Assembly (NCBI GenBank): GCA_021030915.1 | Contig: JAGEMR010000196.1 | Span: forward strand, 1 to 40,714 | Reading direction: 5' to 3' | Length of the DNA: 40,714 nucleotides | Origin: Astrothelium macrocarpum | Lineage: Eukaryota > Ascomycota > Dothideomycetes > Trypetheliales > Trypetheliaceae | Shown here: positions 32,383 through 40,714 of the stretch, one piece after another | Layout of the letters: each line of letters opens with the position of its first letter | How positions within the stretch are numbered: position 1 is the first letter of the stretch | Notes under the pieces: generated by a model | What the model was told of the DNA's origin: nothing | Seen by the model: the letters and a program-made list of their open reading frames with translations, nothing else | The model's database searches: none | Made by a program: the position numbers and the translations under genes

Positions 32383-33285
32383 ATGAAGACATCTGAGGCC
32401 ATCTATTTCATAGAGACCTTATGGTTCTTCACAGCCGACGATCTCATCAGCATACTTGTGCCGCAGTCAATCTGTGGGCTTGTTCTTGCATTAAATGGAG
32501 CACCATTTCAACCACCCTCTTCGATATCCCACGTCACAAAGCGCGCGCCTCTTGTTGCCGTTTGGGTGTGGGTACATTTGCTATCTTTCAACATCTCAAA
32601 TCAACGTGACGCAGCCGCCGAGGATTCCCGAAACAAGCCATGGAGGCCAATCCCTGCTGGTCGTATCAGATCAGCCGAAGCTGAGATGCTCTCGAGCAGG
32701 CTCCTCCCGATTATAGCGTGCGTCAGTATCCTTTTGGGGGGATTCTGGCCCAGTGTTGCACTTCAGCTGCTAACTTACTGGTACAATCATGGAGGCGGAA
32801 ACAAGCATTGGCTTCCCCGTGGAGTTATTAATGCAGGTGGTTACATAAGTTTCACCACAGGAGCAATTGAGGTCGCTCACGGTGAACAACGCCTCGAGCT
32901 TAGCTCTGCCGCGCTGCGATATCTAGCCACGATAGCGTCTGCTGTTTTCACCACCATTCATGCGATGGACATCTACGATCAATCTGGCGATAGGAGATGC
33001 GGGAGAAAGACTTTACCACTGGTGTTTGGTGAAATTCGTGCCCGCTATATCATCGGCTTGTTCGTTTCCATGTTTTCGCTTTGTGCTCCTTTCCTCACGT
33101 CAAGTCTATACTTGGCAAATTTCCCAACCCTTGTACTAGGGCTGTTGATAGTTAAGAGGATGTTTCAAAGTCGCCATCAAACCCTGCATTTTCAGAAGCG
33201 GACGTTCAAATTGTGGTGTCTCTGGTTGATTACTCTGTACCTTCAGCCCCCGTTGGCTGAGCAGCTCAATAGGATCAAAAGATGA
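32383..33285 (+). CDS. UbiA-superfamily membrane prenyltransferase or terpene cyclase
   Basis: Single exon of 300 residues, with ATG at 32383 chosen over the in-frame ATG at 32173 because similarity begins at ETLWFFTADD and a TATA-like box lies between the two. About eight or nine hydrophobic segments are visible. The first Asp-rich motif is NQRDAAAEDSRNKPWRP (73-89). It keeps the Asn, a late Glu-Asp pair and the NKPWRP tail but lacks the early Asp residues of ordinary UbiA prenyltransferases. The second is DIYDQSGDRRCGRKTLP (196-212), a complete Dx2Dx3D. These bind the diphosphate through magnesium. Within the superfamily fungal members include aromatic prenyltransferases of meroterpenoid pathways and class I terpene cyclases such as the fumagillin bergamotene synthase. 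Which one this is cannot be told from sequence alone. GMC and P450 genes follow. The dead paralogue is at 3684-4646. Confidence 0.85.
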   Translation: MKTSEAIYFIETLWFFTADDLISILVPQSICGLVLALNGAPFQPPSSISHVTKRAPLVAVWVWVHLLSFNISNQRDAAAEDSRNKPWRPIPAGRIRSAEAEMLSSRLLPIIACVSILLGGFWPSVALQLLTYWYNHGGGNKHWLPRGVINAGGYISFTTGAIEVAHGEQRLELSSAALRYLATIASAVFTTIHAMDIYDQSGDRRCGRKTLPLVFGEIRARYIIGLFVSMFSLCAPFLTSSLYLANFPTLVLGLLIVKRMFQSRHQTLHFQKRTFKLWCLWLITLYLQPPLAEQLNRIKR

Positions 33286-33419
33286 AAAGATTTCATTGGT
33301 ATCACTCGGATGAAATCGTGTGTTGTACAGTGGGACTCTGCATACTCTTCATGAGCATTGATATACAATAAGGACCTTCTCCTTCGATTTGATCGCATAA
33401 GCATAAGTATTGCCAGCCC

Positions 33420-35442
33420 TCAATCAAGTCCAGTTAAGATGTCATTTGCAATCTTCTCCGCAAGCGCATAGACGGTTGACATTGGATGGCCAGGGGGCAG
33501 AAATGGGAAAGCGCTTACATCGACAACTCTGAGCCCCTTGAGACCAAAGACTCTGCATTTAGAGTCGACGACCGCCATTGGATCACTTGATTTCCCCATA
33601 GCATTAGTGGCTGAGGCATGCCAGATAGTCAATGCAGATTTGCGGATCACGTTCCAAATCTCGTCGCCAGTCGTGATGTTGTTCCCCGGGAAGGCTTCCA
33701 TTTGATTTACAACTGGTGACATCACCTTCGAACGAATTACCGTTCGAGCTCGTTTGTAAGCAGCAATGGCAATGTCTTTGTCGCGAGGATCTGAAAGCCA
33801 ATTGGGCGACACGAGAGGATTCACTCTCGCGTCCCTTGAAGTTATCGACACATTTCCTCGGGAGAAAGGGGCGACGAGTGCTGTCCAAGGTGTCGCAAAG
33901 TTAAGACCACCCGGTGGTGTTCCTGTGGATAAGTCGTGGCCATTACCTGCGTAACCATCGAGGATTAGTAGCTCGATATCCGGCCAATCTGGTGGGAAAG
34001 TAGCATTTAGTGAAGCGCGGGTTAATGAAGGCACAAGGTCATTCGGTAGCTTTTCATAGGCGAGAAAATCCCCACCTGAATTGGTAAGAATTCCGGTTCG
34101 ATTGCCGTTGTACAAATCGACTGCTTCTAGCACGGAGGCTGGTACATGGAGAGAATCATGGGTTACGACATCGACTTGGTATGTGGGTCCAAATACAGGA
34201 TGATCCCACATATTCTGACCCACACCGGGTCTCTCTGATACGACAGGAATGTTGAGAGCTGCAAGAGGTGCGCGAGGACCGATGCCCGAGAGCATTAGCA
34301 ACTGGGGAGAACGAAAAGCCCCAGCTGAGAGAATGATTTCCTTTCTTGCGGTGATATTGAAGAGAACGCTACTGGTAAGATCTCCGGTCTGGACGAGAAC
34401 GCTTCGGGCGGTTTTCCCTTCATCGAAATTGACTCTTTGAACCAGTGACGACTTATACACTATCAAATTTGTCGTTCGAACAAGAGCACTGCGCAAGTAG
34501 GCTGTTGAAGCTGAGGACCGAGTCTGCGTCAAGCTGTCCTCAGCCATTCCAATATAGCAATATCCAAGCAGGCTACCATTGTTAAAGCCCGACGTGTGCT
34601 GAAGTCCAATGGACTGGCATCCGAGGGCCACCCACGAGGATATAGGGTTTGCCCAATTCGGATAGCTGATTTGAACGGGACCTTGGTCTGGGAATGTTGA
34701 ACTGTCATACGAAACGGTGGCATTGGAAGCCCTTAGGCCTGAGAAAGGAGGGGTGAAGTTCGTACTCTTTTGGAAGAAAGGCAAGAATTCAGACCATGTA
34801 TAAGATTGATCCCCCACTTGATCAGCCCACTTCTGATACGCACCCACGGAGCTTCTAAGGCAATGGTAAGTCATCTTGCCCGATCACTGACACGAGAGCC
34901 TCACCTGTGGTACCAAAGCGCATTTCGAGAACTCCCACCGCCAAAGGTCTTCCCCTGTTGGTATGAGTCTTGCCTACCGTCAAGTTGCTGAGCGATCGTT
35001 GAGGTTAGTATAAGAAGCAAATCAGACATAGACTCGTTTCTAAACGAACCGTTTGAGGTGTAGTACACTGATCCCAGTCAAAAAGTGGATTGCGTTCCCC
35101 AGGCTCCGTTCCCTCGTAGTAGCTATTGAAAGCAGGGATCTCCGTAAGATTGGAATTGTCGAATTCATAGAACCCTCCAGCTTCAATGACAGCCACGGAC
35201 ACAGACGTATTGCTAGCTAAGCGCCTAGCTAATGTCAGGCCTGCTGTGCCACCTCCCACAACAACAAAGTCAAACTCCGCAGGCAACCCATACCGACCAA
35301 AGTGCGATCCTAGTAAACCATCCGCAAGCAGTTGTTCATTTAAACCTTGTTGTCCGAGACAAGTTGTGTAATGCAGTACTGCAAGGAGCTGGGCATAGTA
35401 AAGAAGTTGCTGCCAAGAGAAATCGTGGTAGTAGAGCAGCAT
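33420..35442 (-). CDS. GMC-family FAD oxidoreductase (glucose oxidase/choline dehydrogenase type)
   Basis: Three exons on the minus strand, 35442-35050, 34987-34905 and 34854-33420, give 636 residues. A hydrophobic N-terminus (about 12-30) may be a signal peptide or anchor. The Rossmann FAD motif is DFVVVGGGTAGLTLARRLA (58-76), with the ribose-binding Glu at 87 (VIEAGG). GKTFGGGSSRNALWYHR follows across the second intron. The GMC signature 2 region is SAGAFRSPQLLMLSGIGP. The active site has His571 (IWHASATNAMG) and His615 (LPPGHPMSTVYALAE), so catalysis should be intact. Such enzymes oxidise alcohols to aldehydes, ketones or lactones, and several act in fungal metabolite clusters. It converges on the UbiA gene, with 134 bp between the stops. 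Confidence 0.92.
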
Positions 35443-36687
35443 TGAAGCAGCTGAGATCGTGGTTCAGGGCACGAAGTGTTGATTGGAAAAGTGAAAATGT
35501 GAGCCAAGAAGGAGGAGGTGACAACGCTACCTAACCGAGATGAGATGAGAGGGGAAATTCTCCGTTATTCTCAGCATAGAACAGACAATATTTGGATCTT
35601 TTTTGCTTTTGAAGAAAAGAAAATTACAAAAATCACCAAGCTACTGGTTGCGAGAGAGAAATGATTCATCATATTAGGTTTAAGCATTGATTTTGCTATT
35701 AGTTAGATTAATGATAGATATTAATAGATACCTGCAGAAACCCATGTTGATATCTTCGTATATTATACAACTATCTTGAGAAAACGAGGATAAGCTGAAT
35801 TCGGGGAGCAGGCGAAGTCATGTTGGGCGGAAACCGAAGCTGTCAACAAATGAAGGATATGACAAGCTGTTCCAGGACGCGTTAAGCGTAGTACATTCAG
35901 GCTGCTTTTTACGATCCAACGGTGTTCACAACCTTCCCGTCCCTTGTCATCTCCCGCAGAATTGTGGATCACATGCATGGTATTGCAAAAGAGGCGCAGA
36001 GAACTGCCAAGCACGGAAGTCGATCTCCAATTCCAACAGAACACTTCGAGATGCAAGCGATCGGTTATATCCTGCGGTGTGTTGCTTGAGCCACAAGCAC
36101 CACGTCGTAGATCCGAATGTATCCTATTACGGTGCGTCACACGTGCGTAACCACCAACCTTCAGAATGCCTTCGCGGGCTAAACCGCTTCCTCATAAAAC
36201 AAACTGGCACATGGATAATGCCAGCCACTTCTTTGCAGAGTTGACTGGATGCATTAAGTGGATATAACACTTTTGGACATTTTTTCAGACTTGTAAGCCG
36301 TCAGCTGCGAGGAGCCGCAGGCATGAGTCCTTCAGCTGAGAGGTGGCAAGCACCGCGTCATCGATTTGCACAATTTCAAGGCAACTATTTCCACAGACCC
36401 AAAACGTACAGTCTCAACAAAACTCACGTCAGATCCAATGTATGTATTGATGCTTACAGACAATTCTATTGGTTCTGGAGAGGCACAGTGTTATACAGCA
36501 GTAAGTGGGGCTTTGAAATTGTCCCACGTAGGTGTTCGTTCACGCGCAGACAGAACCGAAATGGCCGTCCCGGAATGCAAACGAATGTCATCGATTGGCA
36601 ACGCTGGTAACTCCGTTGTGTCAATCCTGGATTCGGCTTCATCAAATGCGTGCCCTGAAAAAATCTAGGACGAGCGCCGCCGGAACA
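35443..36687. other. Intergenic region between GMC and P450 genes
   Basis: About 1.25 kb. The part at 35570-35770 is strongly AT-rich and probably contains the GMC promoter. Open frames at 36300-36800 on the plus strand are opposite the P450 3' end and lack similarity. No RNA gene or repeat seen. Confidence 0.5.
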
Positions 36688-38609
36688 CTAAACGTAGCCC
36701 CCTGGCGTAGCTGTGAAATTGTCGACCATATTCTGAACTACTCCGAGACCATCATCTCCCGGAGCGTACTCTATGTCAAAGTTCTTGACCAGTAATGCAG
36801 TTACCGAACGCATCTCCATCCAAGCGAGGTTCGCGCCAATGCACCGGTATTTGCCTAGCAAACATCAGCAAGTCACGGCCAGTTTTCGGCGAGAACTTCG
36901 CATCAGAAATGCCTCACCAGTCGAAAATGGGGTAAATGCATGTTTGTTGATGACCAGCTGCGGCTGACTGTACCATCGTTCTGGAATGAAGTCTGATGCG
37001 TTCTCAAAGCATGATTCGACTAGGTTGATGACCGAAATCAGTTCCCGTCGGCTCGGTCCAATGAATGGATCAGGCCTTACGTCTAAAGATGGAGTAACGC
37101 GGTGCGCAGATGGTTGTGCCTCCTGGCACCCAACGCCCGCAAACGTACGCTCCTCCACTGGGAGTCTTACGCAGGCCACCAGTTGGTATAGCAGGGAATA
37201 GTCGTAAAGTCTCTTTCAGGACACCATCGAGATGTTCCAGATCCTGAAGAGCTTTGGAATTGCTAACGTCAATTCCATCTACTTCTTCTTGGAGCCTCCG
37301 AAGATGCACAGGGTGCTCAGCCAGAAGATGGAAAGTAAATATCAATGTGCTAGCCACAGTATCACTGTCACACGCTTTAGCCAGGGGACACGGATCGGGG
37401 TTTTGGTTGCATCTATAGTTCACCTGCCCGCCACAACAAGCGCAATTGCGTCGCCATGGAGCATCCGTAGGTCCTTTGCAATTCCATTGTGTCTTTTTGA
37501 CCAGTCAATCAGATGTTTGGATACCTGAAGGCGAGTTAGTTTCGTTATGAGGAGCAGAAGATCACTGACATCTGCACCCGCAGTCTCATGTCTCTACAAG
37601 ATGTTAGAAAACTCAATGTCAATATCTGCGCGAGCAATTACCTGGATCCTGCTATCCATTTGCTTTACGCACCAGTGTTCCATTCGGATGAAATCACGCA
37701 CTACTGGGATAATGGGGACATCAAAAGCCAGACGAGTGAGCCACGGTGAAGGAGAGAATGGGCCGACCATTTGTAATCCCCTTCGCAGGATACGAATAGC
37801 ATGATGCCATCTCTTTTTTTCAAGCATTGAAAAATCGTAATCGAAAGCCAAGAGACCCATCATATCCCAGCTGAACCAATACATATAATCATTGAACAAG
37901 ATCTGTTCTCCTACAGACTCTTCCACATGCTGTTTGAGTAGGTGAAGGCGGCCTTGCATTCTAGCTTCGTAGACTTCGAGCGCTGTATTGACGGTAAGAA
38001 TGATATACACAATCTAGACATTGGAAAATGACCTTGCTTTGTGAAACATTGGTCCCAGACGCGCCGTCTCTCTTTATGGGCCATCTGGTCTCGCTGAGTG
38101 TTGAGACCAATATAAGGCCGTAGATCGTCGTACCACGCCGGCTTTCCAAAAGTACTGCTCTGTCCCGACTCGATAGCAAGGTAAACCTCTGGATCGAAAA
38201 TGGTAAGCTCGTCAGATCCTGTCCTGACGAAATCACCATATTTCCGGTGCAGCGCATCGAGAAGATGATGGTTCCTTGAATCTAAAGAATGCCAAACGTG
38301 CCAAAACTTGGTGGTTTTCGCGAGGAGTGGTCCCGGATATTGACTCAATTCACTAAACAGGACTCGAGATACAAGGAGACTGGCAAATAGACACATAACA
38401 TACGACAATGCAGATAGAGACGCAGAGAGCATAGCATAACAGGAGCACCCAATGGCGAACTCAAGACATGAGAGCACAATGTACAAGATCAAATGGACCA
38501 ATATAATTTTAGGAACGTGTAGATGCCATTCTCCCTTATGGAAGATACCGCGATGTGATACAATGCCAGCAAAGCCAAACGCAATTAGCCGAGCATATGA
38601 CAGAGTCAT
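36688..38609 (-). CDS. Cytochrome P450 monooxygenase
   Basis: Six exons on the minus strand, 38609-38033, 37982-37642, 37593-37424, 37364-37081, 37019-36918 and 36854-36688, give 546 residues. Three hydrophobic segments in the first 110 residues anchor it in the ER, and a GEWH motif lies at 26-29; this N-terminus recalls the tryprostatin B 6-hydroxylase-like group. Key motifs are complete: SQYPGP hinge, I-helix AGSDT at 361-365, ExxR (ETLR) at 414-417, FIPERW, and the haem loop FSTGKYRCIG with Cys496. The start at 38609 is the first ATG of an open frame reaching to 38717. The exon 1 donor (GTCATT) is weak; the others are standard. It lies in tandem with the GMC gene and would hydroxylate a hydrophobic substrate, plausibly the UbiA product. 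Confidence 0.93.
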
Positions 38610-39535
38610 CTTGTAATGTAGATTGTGATAACGTACCAAGTTCTCGATGAGAAGCGGAGAATGGTCGGCAATGAATAGCTGTGCTGCATGTATGGCGGTG
38701 AGATGATTGACAATCAAGGATTACAGACAACTCGACATGAAAATTGTGCAAAGACTGATTCTTCAGTACGTCCGGCTTGTATTATTTAGCACACGACATA
38801 TCTACGCCCCATAGTATGATTGGTCTAGCGAAGCTTGTGTAGACCAAACCTAAATACATTTGTGATTGAACATACGCGAAATCTAGGTACTACCATTTCG
38901 AAACCACACTGGCAACTTTTGGCTTTGGGATGGGCTATCGGCCACATGGACTTGTATAATCTAACCAGGCATACTGCGCTTGAGCTTGACGTCGGCGTTA
39001 TCCATCTTGAGCTTGTGGATATGGAGGTTCGGTCGAGTGTCGATAGCGAATATGGATGGAACTCGACGAAGATGCCATTGTGCGGAGCTTAAATACCTAT
39101 TGAATCTGTTGAGACGTTGAGATTCATTTTATCATCTTGTGGTCACAAAGGATGGTAGCGATTTCGCTGCTCCATAACTTTACGGCGATTTACAATCACG
39201 TCGTCACTGTGGAAAGGTACCGGGCATGGTGCCAATATTGAGTTTAAATAAGCCTTGTGGACCAGATAGAACACTTATGAGTCACCTTGAGCTTTCATAG
39301 TACCTAGTAGCTCCCACAGACCCCGCTTGTCCGTTATTTAGGACGGTGAAGTATCGCGTCAACGAACAAGATGATTTAATCCACATACTCCTCCAAGTGT
39401 TCGCACTCGGTTCTTGCGTAGTTCATTGTACCGGAGACGACAATTCAAGCTTCGAAACAAGACTGCCATCCTGTGGTAATAAAGTTTGAATTTTCGTACA
39501 CAATCGGGCGAACTATCTCTGAAACTTGACTAAGA
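38610..39535. other. Intergenic region, P450 promoter
   Basis: About 0.9 kb with no recognisable gene. The first 200 bp should hold the P450 promoter; the rest is 3' flank of the rhodopsin-domain gene. Confidence 0.5.
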
Positions 39536-40612
39536 CTAACTCGCATTGCTCTCTTGATCTCGCGTCTGATCAATGTCGATGGTCTTTCTAATACCGATGT
39601 GGTCTTGTTGACTGGAAGCATCAAGCTCAATCCAGGTGTTGCTTGGTTCATTATGATCAGCGTCTCGATTCCACCTTCTCAAAGTCTGATGTCTTTTGGA
39701 GCTCTTTGCGAGAGCCGCGATGCTTTCGGTCGTTTTACCGCCGCCGTACTTCTTGCTCGAGCCCACATAGCTTGCATCCACTGACTCTGTCTGCCCACGT
39801 AAGACTGTGATGAAGCGAGGAACCATGGGGAAGCAGGTGCATAGAATGATTGTCGCAGTCTCCGCAACACTGCGGCATCATCAATAAACTTTGTACTTAT
39901 CTGAAGATTTGAACTTGACTTACGTCCACATGCCAACTTGCGCGATAAGGTATGTAGTATCAGTGGTATGCAAAAGACGAACGGTGAAGCCTGTCCGACA
40001 AAAGCTAACTCCGATAGCACTGTTTCCGGGTTTAGCAAAGGATAAAGCATCTGGGACGTATCGCTCACATTACACCTGTAGCGAAAAGTGTGAGAACACC
40101 AAGTTTACGTCGAAATGACATATGCAAATGACCAATTGCCCACAGAGGCAGCAACAACATTAAGATATCGGATGCACAATTGACTGCCCCAGTCGATATC
40201 TGTGCTGCTGTAATGTTGATACAACGGCCTCCGGGCTTCAGAGGATCCCAAATCTTGGTCATAGGCACACACTCAAACAAGGTAACGAACCAAGCGCTTA
40301 CATAGAACGCAAAATTTACCCAAATCAGCGCATGGGTAGTCCAGTAAACCGATCCTCGATGTGATGGCACGAAAATACGCATGAGCTGCAACAAAAAGGC
40401 AACTTTTGAGGTCCATATCAATGGGGAATAGAGAAGTGACAGGGCCCAACTAATCTATAGGACGTTAGCAAAAGGGTATGTAGTCGTAAGTGCAAGACAA
40501 CCTGGGCAATCTTTGTAGCATCTATCGCTCGGACGTCCCAGGTATGTCCACCGATACCAACAATGCCCTGAGCCAGGAATAAACCTTCGTAGAAAGAATT
40601 TAGAACCTGCAT
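39536..40612 (-). CDS. Rhodopsin-domain (PTH11-like) integral membrane protein, 5' end incomplete
   Basis: Exons on the minus strand: 40612/40606-40502, 40454-40069, 40019-39924 and 39869-39536; the stop is at 39536-39538. The visible 306-308 residues carry five or more membrane helices with the family's marks: GLFLAQGIVGIGGHTWDVRA, KIAQISWALSLLYSPLIWTSK, FVTLFECVPMTKIWDP, CINITAAQISTGAVNCASDI and SDILMLLLPLWAI. The helix FTVRLLHTTDTTYLIAQVGM follows, and a charged tail of about 90 residues ends in SNAS. Two junctions needed care: GTGAGC at 40068 and GTAAGT at 39923 restore frame. An ATG at 40610-40612 exists, but TGCAG just before 40606 is a good acceptor and relatives have one or two more helices, so the true start is probably beyond 40714. 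Function in fungi is mostly unknown; some relatives sense surfaces. Confidence 0.85.
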
Positions 40613-40714
40613 TTGTGCTTAGTGAACCTTCATCCAAACCAGGGATCGGAAAAATTAATGAATTGAATTAGGATGGATAAATCCTATTTTTGGATGGATA
40701 AGGATGAATATCCG

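Noticed and set aside
37495..37530. Possible extra intron in the P450 gene at CTTCAG-GTATCC (minus strand)
   Set aside because: Reading straight through gives a continuous, family-like sequence (TRLQVSKHLIDWS), so no intron is needed.
1..40714. Search for tRNA/rRNA genes, CRISPR arrays and transposon ends
   Set aside because: No tRNA T-loop pattern with matching arms, no spaced repeats and no terminal inverted repeats or transposase/reverse-transcriptase motifs were found by eye; a tRNAscan and repeat search would be decisive.

Overview
The window is nuclear DNA of a filamentous ascomycete (Pezizomycotina). Genes lie on both strands as single units. Most are cut by short introns of about 45-110 nt with GTRNGY-like donors and YAG acceptors. 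The families are typically fungal: Zn2Cys6 regulator, DHA1-type MFS pumps, PNP-NB-ARC-TPR NLR, PTH11/rhodopsin-domain membrane protein, fungal UbiA proteins and an ergot-type P450. The strong match of the housekeeping proteins to the filamentous-fungal forms suggests Leotiomycetes or a nearby class, but I cannot fix the genus.

Layout. (1) 0.6-11 kb is an accessory and decaying flank. It holds an intact DHCR24-like flavoprotein, a hotdog thioesterase with one in-frame stop, a badly broken UbiA gene on the minus strand, about 2.8 kb without a recognisable gene, and a PNP_UDP/NB-ARC/TPR NLR that is complete except for one in-frame TAG. (2) 12.3-19.4 kb is a conserved housekeeping core: a forkhead regulator (Hcm1/Sep1-like), BUD31, complex I LYR subunit NDUFA6, RNA polymerase I/III subunit RPC19 and HIS3. 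All are intact; BUD31/NDUFA6 and RPC19/HIS3 are divergent pairs sharing roughly 220-bp promoters. (3) 21.8-28.8 kb is a transport module: MFS pump, Zn2Cys6 regulator, second MFS pump. An 18-bp near-identical element sits upstream of the regulator and of the second pump. (4) 30.7-31.1 kb is a ruined tandem zinc-cluster gene. (5) 32.4-38.6 kb looks like a small biosynthetic cluster: an intact UbiA-superfamily membrane enzyme, a GMC flavin oxidoreductase and a cytochrome P450 with all its key motifs. (6) The right edge holds the 3' part of a rhodopsin-domain (PTH11-like) membrane protein.

How the genes may work together. The strongest candidate for an undescribed system is the UbiA + GMC + P450 trio: a membrane prenyltransferase or UbiA-type terpene cyclase making a scaffold that the two oxidases then decorate. 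The second, dead UbiA copy, the dead thioesterase and the DHCR24-like reductase on the far side of the housekeeping block may be remnants of a related or once larger pathway; this is inference. The regulator/pump module could serve export, but its target sites were seen only in its own promoters. All splice structures were derived by hand from reading frames, splice signals and family similarity, with no searches or transcript data.
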